Below, one piece after another: positions 38,072-49,937 of a stretch of DNA of 64,000 nucleotides. How positions within the stretch are numbered: the first letter of the stretch is position 1; each line of letters starts with the position of its first letter. The notes beneath the pieces were generated by a model. It saw only the letters and a list, made by a program, of their open reading frames with translations, ran no database searches and was not told where the DNA came from. The DNA lies in NCBI RefSeq assembly GCF_032854445.1, contig NC_088302.1, positions 39,994,191-40,058,190 of the forward strand. Direction: 5' to 3'. The stretch is from Liolophura sinensis. Taxonomy: Eukaryota; Mollusca; Polyplacophora; Chitonida; Chitonidae. The position numbers were made by a program, and so were the translations under genes.

Positions 38072-38650
38072 CCTAAAGCATTAATTTACACTAATGCCCA
38101 GTAGAAGGTCTGCATGCCCATATATTGCTCAATATTGGTTGCGGCGAATGTTTTGAAACTGGCTAGCCAAATAAGAACCTGAGGGCTTTTTGACCGTCGT
38201 TACATCACACTGTGTGGTACCCGAAAGGAGGAACGGCGGTGTTGGATACCCCACTGCGGTGCTGGAGCAGACAAGTAATAGTCGAGCACTCCGTATACCC
38301 TCACACGGTGCATTACAGTCATACCTTCCAATCAACATAAAGGTTAAGCCGTATCCCTAAGCCGTCTCCATTGTCCCTGACTAAGTTAGACCTATAACAC
38401 GTCGGCGTTATGTTTCACACTTTTCTGATCCCATACATGACAAACCTTTTAGAAGTGCGGGGTTGCTATTACTTCACAGTGTAGGCCTAAAAAGATGGAT
38501 GTTGTCGTTTTGGTCTGTTGCATCCAACTTGTCATAAAACAGTAAACACTTCAATATTCAATTTTACGGATTTGGAATCCAGACAATGAGGGTTTGCTCA
38601 ATCAAATAACTGAGCAACTGAGCAAAAAGCACTCTGCTAATATCTAATCA

Positions 38651-41235
38651 CGAAGCGCTAAAGAACTGTGTCTGGTAAAAGCATAGAAAACTTCCTTGTA
38701 AAATTGAATTGGCATCTTTCCTGTAGAGTTGTCACCCGTTATACTGTCACTGGTTGATTCCTGACCATATGTGTACAGAATATGTGTAAAAATCAATAAC
38801 GACCATATGTTTTCAGCATAGACTGATACACTTACATGTGCATGTAAGTACAAGTAAAACATGGCTTGCTTAAAGCAGATATAATTGATAAAGCAACGGT
38901 AGAACTATTTTTAATTTGTTGAATGATAATTTTTATCAGGAAGTAGACCATGTATCACAGATTGTATCGAACAGACAATTTATCATCCATCAGACGACTT
39001 GTCGGTAAAGTCCAGACAATCACAATTTCCCTGTGTATCAAGATTTAGCACATGTGCGCCATGTTTGGATTTTTCGAGTGCAAATCGATGTTGACCTTTG
39101 TAGAACATCGTTAATACTTCGTCAGTGTTTGTCAACAGATGGCCCCAAGGCTTAATCAACGCCCGGTGAATATTCTGGTCGATCTGAAGATTAGGGCAGT
39201 TTTTAGCCGACAGTACACATACACCGGATAATCGAAGAGCGAAGGTAGTCGTATCAGCCTACCACTCAGATTCGACATGTATCAGTTTGGGGCTCTTTTA
39301 CAGCAAAACACAAACTTGGAACCATTAAAAGTTTTATGCTATGTTACAAGCCAGTTATTTCGGCTCTGTTTCCGCTGCGACTTTGTCAATACATTTATAA
39401 TGTACTTGGCCTTGGGTGTTGGTTATTCCCAAGGTGTAACCTATAAACCTGGCAACCTTCGTTCTGGTGAAAGATTCTAAACTACAACACAACTCTAAAC
39501 TACACAATAAATTTAATAAATAAATAAATTTAAATTGCAGGATGTCTTAACGCTTTCTTGAATGCACAACATAAAATAAAACATAACTTGCACTGTCGTT
39601 TGTTTAACATCTTACCAAAAGAAAATCTCAGACAAAATCTCAACAAAGTTGGTGCATGCATAAACACATACACATGCGGATACATCGATTTGTGCAGCCA
39701 ATAAATGTTTGTCAGTTAATCCTTCGAATTTTCTTTGGAAAACAAATTGTATGATCGATGGCCATCATCAAGCCGTCAGAGAAGCCTTTGTGTCCATCCT
39801 TGACATTAGTAGGGCTCACCACCTCTATCTGTGTCTGTGTAAGCTATTCTGCTTGAGTGTGGGTGTGTTTTGATAAAGTTGGCGTCAACAGAACTCGGGT
39901 TCAGATCGGTTAACATTGTATATGGAAGCAATACAGAGCCCTGAAGTCTGTCAGCCCAGCGGATGGAAATCTGGTTACCGTCTGGTGCTCGGGATGGCAG
40001 AGATGGGGTGGCTCTCGGGTTACTTCCGGTTATATCTTCATCGAGATTTACAGCACTTTATCGGTGTACCGATCTGCTATAAGCCAGGCAACGTAGCTCT
40101 GATGAAAAAGGACAAAAAGCGGTTTTTAAATAATCAAGGAATCATGTATCACGTTGTATAAAAGAGCTTAACAATAATGCTTTTATATATTTGCATTTAA
40201 TGTTCGAGCAGCAATTACCAAAGTCGACAAATTGTATGTGATTAAGATATTTATTCCATTTAAAACTGTTTCATTACGCATGCTCTATTTTCTAACCCCT
40301 AAACACGCTACATTTAAAGTTTTTGTGTATGTGCTCTGTACGGTATCACACGACTCTGTACGATTTCCACTCCACACGTTTTCTCCGCAGTGCTCTTCAA
40401 GGTTTCTTCCACCTATCCTTGCGGAAGGAAAATATTTTGGGGTTCAGCTTTAAACACTAATCAAATGAAAACAAAACAGATATGCATGTTATCATCGAAG
40501 TTCCTGTGGGGATAAAGAGAGTAGAAATTCTTCCCACAAGCGAGTAAACAGATTAGCAGATCAATACATAGCTTCCGCCTGGCTGCGATCTTTCTTATTA
40601 CCGGTTGCTCGTTACTTTCTTTCCTTGGGATCTAACTGTCAAAGTTATTTTCGGTCATATCACGAGGGTGTAGAGATATACTCCTGTATTTATAGTACAT
40701 CTTCACACCTCGATAACATACACTGTAACAGCCAGTGCTTGGGGGTTACGAATCAATCTGAGTTTTAGCACGGACTTCGGATTACCTTTTTTGCTGTTCG
40801 TGGGCCTGTAAGCGTTGCATTGCGTATTTACAGTCTTAAGATGGGGACATTATTAGACAGTGAATGCTCAGATTTAATAATTCCCCACTTAGATTGCTTT
40901 TAAATCAGTATTTCGACGCATACACAACTTTAATATAGGCTGCATACGTGTTAAACTGAAGTTAGAACTAGTGATAAGCGTATCAAAATTGTCAGTTTTA
41001 ATCTCTTAGTTAGGATTATTTCTACTTGGGATTGAACCACCATATTCTCTATTTATTTAATTCATTATTTATTTCTTTGCCTGTAATGAATTCTCACTTG
41101 TACAATAGTGGTCAGCTTTAAGGTTGTATAAAAGCATCTCTACACATGTTAAAAGTTCATATTCTAGCAAAGAAAATCAAATTAGAACACTTTTTGTAAT
41201 TCATAATGTTAAACTCCATAAGCAAGAACCCATTG
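38651..41235. other. Intergenic, no gene seen
   Basis: Beyond the receptor array. Short frames at 39277-39480 and 39916-40161 both end in a similar TATAARCCWGGCAACSTWSST stretch, which hints at a degenerate dispersed repeat. Near 40430-40470, AAACACTAATCAAATGAAAA resembles a decayed family-1 SINE tail. No domain is recognised. Confidence 0.4.
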
Positions 41236-41311
41236 CCTCGGGTGTCGTCATAATTATTAAAAAAAAAAGGGGGGGGCATGGTTTTTGAATAATTATGACG
41301 TCACTCGAGGA
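41236..41311. repeat. Inverted repeat with A/G homopolymer loop
   Basis: The arms CCTCGGGTGTCGTCATAATT.. and ..AATTATGACGTCACTCGAGG are about 23 bp each and nearly complementary. They flank a loop made of poly-A, poly-G and a short T run. This could be a small fold-back element or the remnant of one. There is no coding content. Confidence 0.65.
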
Positions 41312-41529
41312 ATGGACGCCAGCATTATGTATTAGAAAAAGTTTTCTAACTTCATTTTCCATGCAATAATGTGAACTGCAAACATATAAATGTGTAGAGC
41401 TTATGTTGTTACGTGTCACTGACGAAAGGCAATTTTGGAAACGAGTATGACTGGTTTTACAGACAGTTGAAAATAGGCGACTCTCTAAAAGAAATTGACA
41501 ATAACACAGCTTCGAACGTGTGAGGTATG

Positions 41530-42165
41530 GCTGGACAGGACTAAAACCGAACCTCGTGTGTCATATGGATGGAAAACATTAAAACCGCACGTCGTGTGTC
41601 TTATGGCTGGGGAGGATTGTAAAACAAAATTCGTGTTGCTTTCCACTAGACAGGATTAAACCCACCTCCTGTGTCTTATGGCTGACCAAGAATGAAACCA
41701 CACGTCGTGTTTCTTATGGCTGATCGTAATTAAACCGCATCTGGTGTCATATGGCTGATCAGGCTTAAAACCGCATCTCGTGTATCGTATGGCTGATCAG
41801 GATTGAGACCACGCCTAGTGTGCCTTATGGCGGGCCAACATTGAAATCACACCTATTGTGTCTTATGGCTGGTTAGCATTCAAACCTCACTTCGCATTTC
41901 ATATGTCTCGTGTGGCTTATCGCTGGAAAGCATGAAAACCGCACCTCGTGTGGCTTATCGCTGGAAAGCATTAACACCTCACCTCGATTGGTTTACTGCT
42001 TGAAAGCATTAAAACCACACCTCGTGTGTCTCATGGCTGACCAGGATTGAAACCAAGCCTCGTGTGCCTTATGACTGGTCAGGATTGAAACCACGACTCG
42101 TGTGCCTCATATCGGGTCAGGATTGAAAGAATAAGAACAATACTTCGTGTGCCTTATGGATAGTG
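41530..42165. repeat. About 40-bp minisatellite, roughly 15 copies
   Basis: The unit is close to ATTAAAACCGCACCTCGTGT followed by GTCTTATGGCTGGACAGG. Copies vary by substitution and small indels, and some are longer. CTCGTGTG and TTATGGCTG are the most constant parts. The array is moderately old. No coding potential is seen. Confidence 0.85.
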
Positions 42166-42724
42166 TCGAAGATCTTAGTACTGAGTAACGTCCAGTTCTT
42201 TATTGCCAGCACAAGTGTGACATCTCTTCATTTTGTCATTGAGCTTCAGGAAGGTGAAAACGAAAGGCTTTGTTTTGCTACATGGTAGTAATCACGAAGT
42301 ATTGCATTAATTGAATAAACGACCGTGCCGATTCTAACTTAGTTACCATAGCCGCCTTTGGTTCTGGAAGGTTGAAGAAATACTATTGAAAACTGAAGTG
42401 AGAAGAGTGTATATTGTCAGATCGCTGCCTCATGAATAAATAATAAATACCTGATTCCATTCAAACAGCGTCTGCCTAATGAGGGAATTCATCAGCTACC
42501 AGAGGCGTTAAGCCATCAATTCAATGCATTATTTAACAGCTGACACTGCGAATCCTCTCTCTCAAGGTTGCCTTCATTTGCGTGCTGAACAAAGTCGCCC
42601 ACGAAGCACAGCGAAGTGGTTGAACGCATTGCTTCAAATGGAACAAGTCTGAAACAAGAGCTGTTTGACAACGTTGAGCCGTAACGGTACGATGGACACA
42701 TCTCGAAGATCAGAGTTGTTATAG

Positions 42725-43080
42725 AAAGCACTAGCGAGACAGAAGATTGGTTGCTATCACACATCAACCCGTTCGAGAAATTTAGCACTATAGAAAACTG
42801 GTGCTGTACGGCTAGAAAATGGTCCCCATTACACACACCTAGCCGTTCGAGAAAGCCCTAGCCCTAGGAATGGCTAGAAAACTATGGACCATCACACATA
42901 TCAAGCCATTCTAGAACGCACTAGAGAGCCGGAGCGGTGTGGCTACAAGACTGTTTCCCATCGCAAACATTTGGCCGTTCTTGGAAGCACTACGGCTACA
43001 AGACTGGTTCACATCGCAAACGTTTGGCCGTTCGATAAAGCACAAGCCGTTCAGGGCGATACGGCTACAAAACAGCTTTT
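42725..43080. repeat. Degenerate tandem repeat, about 50-65 bp
   Basis: The recurring elements, in order, are a CACTAG-like start, GGCTAGAAAACTGG or GGCTACAAGACTGG, CCATCACACAT or CCATCGCAAAC, and CGTTCGAGAAAG or CGTTCGATAAAG. About six copies with changing spacing can be traced. Open frames across it arise from the repeat. Confidence 0.7.
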
Positions 43081-43177
43081 TTGCATCAATCACTTGCTGT
43101 TTATGGCTTTTTCATTATAGTAGCCGGATGAACAAAACAGGATGTTAAATATTCCTGGCGTTACAAATCGCCTTTGG

Positions 43178-43500
43178 AGCGGGTTGTGGCCGCGTGGTCA
43201 AGGTATATGGGCACCTTTAAATCGTTAGGTTGTCCCAGACGTGGCTTCAACCTAATTTTCGGCCAGGTAACTTTCCGTGTTTTATTGTTGGGCCCATGGA
43301 GTCAATAAGCGAAGAACGGCGCTTTGCTGCGTGGTTTTAAATGAAAATGGCTACTGACCACCAATTTGACGCCTCCACAGAGGCAAGTTCGCCAATTACT
43401 TGCAAAAGAGATGTGGTTTACTCTGATTTTTCCCAAACCCTGAATCTTGCGGCAATCATATATAAGTGAGAAATAAACAGGGTGTTAAACTAACGTGAAA
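43178..43500 (+). mobile_element. Probable third SINE family, class-II-tRNA-like head
   Basis: GTGGCCGCGTGGTCAAGGTA resembles the A-box end of a Leu/Ser-type tRNA, and GTGGCTTCAACCT about 50 bp later resembles a degraded B box. The 3' part ATAAGTGAGAAATAAACAGG followed by GTGTTAAACTAAC loosely parallels the 3' ends of the other families here. Only one copy is in the window, so boundaries are approximate. Confidence 0.45.
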
Positions 43501-45820
43501 CAATAATAAAAAGTTTGACGTATTTTCTAAGGTGTGGAGGTTTTGATTCGGTGTGAATGTATTTTCCTCATGGTCTCAAGCAACGGCAGTATGAAAGTTA
43601 AAACAAAAAATGTCTGGCTCATACAAGTTAAAAAACAAAAACAAAAAAAAATGCATGGCTGATGCAAGTGGCACGATAATAAAAATGTACTGGAACAAGA
43701 TTAAATAAAATAAAGTCCTATTGAAACAAATGAAACAAATATTTGCTTGATGGGAGCCAGTGTAATTTAATTAATGTGTCGGGCGTTTTGTGTGATACAT
43801 GTACATCTATATATACACGCCATGTGAAAGTTGTCAACGCCTGACTGTGCCGTATAAGCATTAACAATTAACTATAAGACTTGCAGAACATTTGTACGTT
43901 TTCAAATTAATTCACGGGCTCACTATGTCCTGGTAAGCTATAGTTGCAAAAGCTATAGTGTTTCACACGGAGCCTAGCACTTTACCATTCGACGCGTTCA
44001 GTTTCTGCTGGACATATCCGCTAATTAGACACACTTTCAGGTTGGAGTGGTTAGCTGTGAACTGACCGGGTCATGGAACAATACGTACGCTCTATTCACC
44101 CCTCAGCGTGCTTACAAGCTTGTAAGTTTTAAGGCCTACCTCTTAGACATGCATCCCTTGACACCATGCCGCTATTCAGTAGCGTTCCATATTCACATGG
44201 AATTCGTTTCTATGCTCTAACAGTGTTACATCCGGTGTGTTTCCTACAACCGCATATACACTACTGACCGACTGATTCAGTCAAAGCTAAAGCCTTTAAA
44301 AACGACTGATTGGAACATCGATTCCGCCAAGAAGCAAACGGCTAGTCGTTTATCGCTACATGACACACATTTAGCACAAGAAAATCTTAATTTGACTTAA
44401 CCTTGTCCTTTTCCTGAAGCCTGACATGTCTGGCGCCCTAGCAAGTTCTGATGGTGAAAACTATTAAGTTCTAATAAGTTTTGTTTCGATGGTAGCTTCA
44501 AGTCAAGCTCCAAGGTTTGTATAAGATACCTGGCGAATGGCGGCGGGATTCTCCTCGGTCGTAAAAGTGAAAGTTACATATACCAATCAAACAAATAAAC
44601 AATTAAATAAACAAATAATATACTCAACACACGTATATTTTCCATGACAATCACGTTCCTGATATTAACCCAGGCATTCCCAGAACATTTGTTCTTTGCA
44701 GATAAGATTAGCCTAGATTAAATATTCATGCGCACTTCATTGTTATGGTTTGGATGGGTGGCTGAACCCGAACAGAGCACGAAAAAAGAGCCAGATATCC
44801 AACACCACAAAAAAGGAAAAATAACAAAAAATGAAGACGGCAGGAGCTGGATTCGAGCATGCGGCCTCCTTAGTGAAGAGCCAATTGCTTGCTGTATGAC
44901 CGCTATAAGCTGTTGTTTAAATCCACATCAGCCAAACAGCCTATATTATTGATCATTTCATGTGGAAAAAGAATGTATTTAATCTTAAGAGCGGATCACG
45001 TTTGCTTATTAATTACAGCCTGAGCTCCGCAGTAACCCCAGATCGACGGCCTTGTCATCAGGCCGACCTCGTACACCATCAAAAATTGTTTTTAATTCAC
45101 TGGGAATAAGAAGGTCTCTTAATTAATACAGCGCCAGCAAGCTTAGTTCACCCAACAACCCACGATTCTCAGCAGCTTTGGGGCGTTACAAATTTCAGAC
45201 TTATCTTCAGAGCATAGCAAAAATGTGTGGCTTATTTGAATGTTACAAACCCTTTTTCATATTTGGATTATTTGTCTTCTTGCTATTTTGTAATTATCTG
45301 CTTTCTCTCTCTGCTGTGGAGATGTTTTTAGTGTTACGCTGGTCATCAGGAAATGTACTAGTAGTAGTATGCTAAGAGTAGTCTCCCTTCTATATTACTC
45401 AACCATCACTGCCGCCAAATTGACAAGCTTGAACACGGTGTCGTTACGCTGAACTATTTAATCAACATTCAGCCATCAAACTGTTTCATTTGCTGGTTAG
45501 AATCGTGTTGAGACACAGTTTTTGTGTTTTCGGACATCACTTCCTTCCTCATCACCGTGACCGTTGCGACTTCCGGGTTGCTCAAAATTTCTGTACAGAT
45601 TTTGCTATTGGTGGCAGTGATGTAAAGCGAACGTAGGGAGCAACGCTTACGTCGTAAGAAGTATGAGTAAAAACACGTCATTCCCTGCTGTTTGCTTGCA
45701 GACTGCGCATGCGAACTATTCATACCTTCTTTCTTCACGAGCACAACTACACAAAAATAGTGACGTATTTAATCAAAAGATTAAAAAAACATCTTTCCCA
45801 CTGACACAAGTAAGGTCTCC
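43501..45820. other. Intergenic, no gene seen
   Basis: No recognisable gene. A likely decayed family-1 SINE end lies at about 44540-44610 (GTAAAAGTGAAAGTT then ACCAATCAAACAAATAA). On the minus strand near 44930-44840 a tRNA-like string with ATGCTCGAATCCAGC suggests another SINE head. Confidence 0.4.
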
Positions 45821-45959
45821 CAGCAAACCTGCGGATGGTCGTGGGTTTCCCAGGGGCTGTGTCCGGTTTCCTCCCACCAGACTACTGGTCGCTGTCGTAT
45901 GAGTGAGACATTCTTGAGTACCGGTACGGCGTAAAATACTTACCAAATAAATAAATAAT
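45821..45959 (+). mobile_element. SINE family 1, 5'-truncated
   Basis: CAGCAAACCTGCGGATGGTC, GTGTCCGGTTTCCTCCCACC and GGTACGGCGTAAAATACTTA with an AAATAAATAAAT tail. It contains several private substitutions. Confidence 0.88.
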
Positions 45960-46216
45960 TCGCCATGAATGCGCGTTGTGGATGTCTGAGCGTTTTTACA
46001 ATACATAAGCATTATACAATAAGCATTCTGGTATTGCATGCTTTCCCAAAACATGTCTTCTGCCCGTTTTCGCTTTAGAAACTCTACTTTAGATAAAGCG
46101 GCCATATGATGATCGACTATGGACGAAACGGTCCAAAATTCGAGACTGGCCTGGAACTTTCATTTCATACCATCGAACAGTTTTTAAAAAGAGAATTTAA
46201 ACTTACACGAGTCCAT

Positions 46217-48840
46217 GGACCACCCAGGGTGGCCAGATCTTCTTGCTATTTTTGAGTTGGGGTATTCTGTCCCCTTATGTTGAACAGTAGGTAAGGAATT
46301 TTAATACCAATATTCAGTTGTTCACTTGATTGGTACAAAATTTGTCATTTTCACGGTGGTTATGTTTATGGGTGGAAGCAGCACTCAAGACTTGTAGTTC
46401 ATGGACCAGACATGATGTTGGTACCACCCGGGGTGGCCAAACCTAATCGGTACTAACACGTTTATAGGGTCAGTAAAAGTAAATTAAGACATGATAACCT
46501 TTCTGCAATGGTAGCTTTATCACACATTTTGATAAAATGAAAACTCACCTTATAACGCGTTGCGCAAATTACAAAAAAGCAAGAGAAACGTCAATATATC
46601 GTAGACTCTCAGTTAATAATACAAGACCAATTTAAAAGGGTGATTTGTTTATGAAACAAAGGAAATTTAGCAGCCCACATTTTGTTTGTATTTCATGTAC
46701 GCTATTAGCTGAATATTCAGTTGACCTGTACATTTACATGTAAGATTTACAAGGTTTTCAGCCAGGTTGATAAAGGTTTATCAACAGTTCATATGCCCAG
46801 CTGTGTACTTCTTTTATTTATATACATTATTGCGATGAGTTAAGGTAGATTAACTCAGGGAAGTAAAAGTTTGTGTTATTTCCTTACCTGTGTTCCACAA
46901 GCCTGAAAACTACAATGTCAGAGCAAGCCTTTGATCAGATTTTTTGATTTCCCATCAAGAATACTGGTAATAAAAAGTTCCGCCTAACACTAAGATTAAG
47001 CACTAAATTATTCCATAATACCCTTTGCAGAGTGTAAATGTTTACTTTAAAGTTAGACCAAAAAAAAACCACTATTCTAACGTGTATGTGTATACTTTTT
47101 TTCAAACTTCTACATCCTAGTAAATTCCCTTTAAAACACTGGATACCTGAGTGGCTTTTTCTGAGAATATTGTGAACGGAAGGTTTTTGACACTTGATAA
47201 ATAGTCTGCTAAACTACTACATGTACATTAAAATGCACAAACATACTTGTGTAGATCGATAAAAACGTTAGCTGAATACACTCTAAAGGAAATTATGTCT
47301 TAATGGACATATTATTCGTTGAAGACACTACTATGTAAATGGAGAAGCCAGGCATCATTCATTGTTTTGAATTCTTGATATCACGAGAACATTAGGTTCG
47401 TGGAACAACTAGCAGTGGAGATCAGGCAACAGGACTTTAACATGGACAAATTTCAAAAATGTAACATGACTGGTGGTTCAGTAGCATTTTCACCCTGACA
47501 AAGACTTGACTGTACTATCCAAAGGTGCTTGTGATTAATCTGTAACTGTCACAATGTAGATTTTCTAGGGATACGCCAACTAATTCCAAAGCGTTGTTTG
47601 ATAGATCTCAAGATATTCGCTCTTTAGAGATGAAATTGTGCGCATACTCTCTCCCAGCTGTGAAGCAGAAAAAATGTTTCAAGGATTATCATGCAGATGC
47701 TGTTGTTCTCTAACAGACGAAGTTTGCATATCTCCTATCCAGTTTGCTTCGACTCCTATCCAGTCTGCTTGATGCAGATGACAACAGACTAAGAACAGCA
47801 ATCTAAAAACTTGACCAAAGAATCTTTCCCATACACAAGACCGACCTCGATGCGGCAGTCGTGCATTAGAAAGCTCTAGATTGTACACAAAGAGGTCGTC
47901 CTCCAGAAATAGAAGTTAATGTAAACGTACAATGAAAAACTCTTCTTATAAGGGATATTCTTCTAAATCAAAAAGTGCTACGCTTCACAGATATAACATC
48001 AAGGTTAAAACGTCCACAAACACTCATGTTTCAGAGTGAGTTGGATGAATCACTTCACTTTGATGAGATGAGAAGTCTTCTCCTTTATCCAAACAGCTTG
48101 ACCATACAACGAACCAATGAATGGCAGCACGCAGGTTTCATCAATTAAAGCCACCATGCAATTAAGACATCAAATCAAGGAGCAAGATGTTCATTAAACA
48201 TCCATGGCTCCCGCTGAAATGAGAGTGTGAATGTCTACCTGAAAGAATTAGAAGTCTTGTAGTTTGCTTCCTTGTTTAGGGTCATGGGAAGATCCCTACT
48301 GTGTGCCATTTGAAATTTACCCTTTGAATGTTTAGACCTGAAGTGAACAGTTTATTGTTAACACAATCACAATAGAATGCCCTAAAATGTTACAAAACAT
48401 AAACTTCATGTATTCTGTCCTTTTCTGACTGCAAAGAAAGCTGCTGATACAGCCCTCACCCTTGTAGCTCACCCCTCTTCCCAACCCAAAGAGTGCTAAA
48501 ATGTCATCTTTCATCAGCAAATCATGTTTGATAAGATTGGTTTGAATTACTGAGAAGATTAGTTTAAATTAGTTAAGGAAGAATTCCGAAAGGTAAAGCT
48601 GGACTTGAATTCACAGCGACCGCATCGGTGAGAGGCTCCTGGGTCATTACGCTGCGCTAGCGCGCTAACCAAGTGAACCACGGAGGCCCCTAGCAGCATA
48701 TTGAACAACAAGAATGGTTAGTAAAGGGGACATAATCCATACAAAGCCGCCCATCTGCAAGGGCTGTCATATCAAAATGTGAACTAAAGACATGTACCAA
48801 CTCAAAAATACCAAGGAGATTTGGCCACACTGGGTGGTAC
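46217..48840. mobile_element. 2.6-kb element with 44-bp terminal inverted repeats
   Basis: Positions 46217-46260 and the reverse complement of 48797-48840 match at 39 of 44 positions without gaps. Both have the core ACCACCC..GTGGCC and end in TATTTTTGAGTTGG. A third partial copy of the terminus, GTACCACCCGGGGTGGCCAA, lies in direct orientation at 46421-46440. The interior is AT-rich with no long open frame, so the element looks non-autonomous or decayed. It contains a SINE fragment at 48596-48690. Short flanks GTCCAT (46211-46216) and GTACAT (48842-48847) are a weak target-duplication candidate. The superfamily is not identified. Confidence 0.65.
48596..48690 (-). mobile_element. SINE family 1, head only
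   Basis: On the minus strand: GGGGCCTCCGTGGTTCACTT, GCGCTAGCGCAGCGTAATGA, then GCTGTGAATTCAAGTCCAGC. The tRNA-like part is present and the 3' half is missing. That is the reverse of the usual 5' truncation and implies a later deletion. Confidence 0.88.
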
Positions 48841-48877
48841 AGTACATGTAGTTATATCCACAAACTGTGTACATCTA

Positions 48878-49003
48878 CTGTATAAACCAAATATGGTACT
48901 GCAGATATAAACCAAACATGGTACTGCAGATATAAACTAAATATGGTACTGCAGATATAAATCAAATATGGTACTGCAGATATAAATCAAAAATTGTGCT
49001 CCA
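48878..49003. repeat. 25-bp tandem repeat, about 5 copies
   Basis: The unit is ATATAAACCAAATATGGTAC followed by TGCAG, very regular, with the last copy diverged (AAAAATTGTGCTCCAGA). Confidence 0.88.
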
Positions 49004-49937
49004 GAATTATGCACTTTATTTACTTTATTAATCATTATTCTTATTTAAACACAATAACAAACTTTGTAAACTACAGGTAATCCACTCCATGCATATGCAT
49101 ACAATATGATAACAGAAAATTAAAGTAAAGTAAATAAATAGGCAAATAAATAACTCTTGCATATAAATACACAGACATTTTCACTATGTATGTAAAAGAT
49201 TAAAATATTTGACAGTTTATATTTATTACAAATATCAGTATATTTGGAAAATTGGACATATATTTTAACAGTTGGATGTATAAATTTACACAGCTATGTA
49301 TATATTTCTTCAGTTTGCATATAGAAATAATCTTGAATTAACAGTTGTGTTGTAATACAACAGGTATTCTTAATATAACCGTAATCAGGCATGGCTCCTA
49401 ACACTTACCCCTAGCACAAACAAATAAACAAAATCTAAGAATAGTTGTGTAAAACATCAAATTCCTGTCATTACAACTCAATTTGACCAACGGCATGCGC
49501 CTTTGTGTGTAGCAGATGTTTTTTTAAATTATAAAAAATATTTACAGAATTACACGTTACTGAGGCTGTGAACCTTGCAATATATAAACACAAATAAAGC
49601 TCAAAAGCATACAAATGTCATCATGAAAAAAAAAGACACAGAAATCTATACATGCATTTGAATGACTTGCTTAAATAATTTAAACCAATATTTCCCAGAT
49701 GTGAAGAATGTACTCTAGTACCCATATTCAGGGAGATGGGTACCGCACATTCACCTTATACAGTGGCAGGATAATTGCACTCCGTATAGCTGTAACAAGT
49801 TCACATAATTTTTCAGTATATGAACAGGCATATCCCTGGGTTTAAATTGGTTCAAAAAACTTGACCGTTCACAGAAAAGCGTCGACAGCATACAGCTATA
49901 CTGAGTTCAATTTTATATGCATGTAAATTTCATGTTG
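49004..49937 (-). other. Probable 3' untranslated region of the ankyrin/SOCS-box gene
   Basis: AT-rich sequence following the minus-strand stop codon. Minus-strand AATAAA signals occur near 49015-49032 (TTTATTTACTTTATT on the plus strand). No other gene is seen. The extent of the untranslated region is a guess. Confidence 0.35.

Larger units (their letters stand above)
35865..38650 (+). repeat. Receptor array, unit E
   Basis: The last recognisable copy, with no receptor coding remnant. Block b is at about 35865-36000 (CAAGATGTTCTGATGTGG matches CAAGATGTTTTGGTGTGG of unit A). Sequence shared with unit B follows to about 36200 (AAACATGCAAAAGGATTGC). Block d lies at about 36200-36780 (TTATTCAAGCGTCCATCTAT), block e at 37530-38550 and block f at 38565-38650. 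Two family-2 SINEs interrupt it. Confidence 0.65.
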
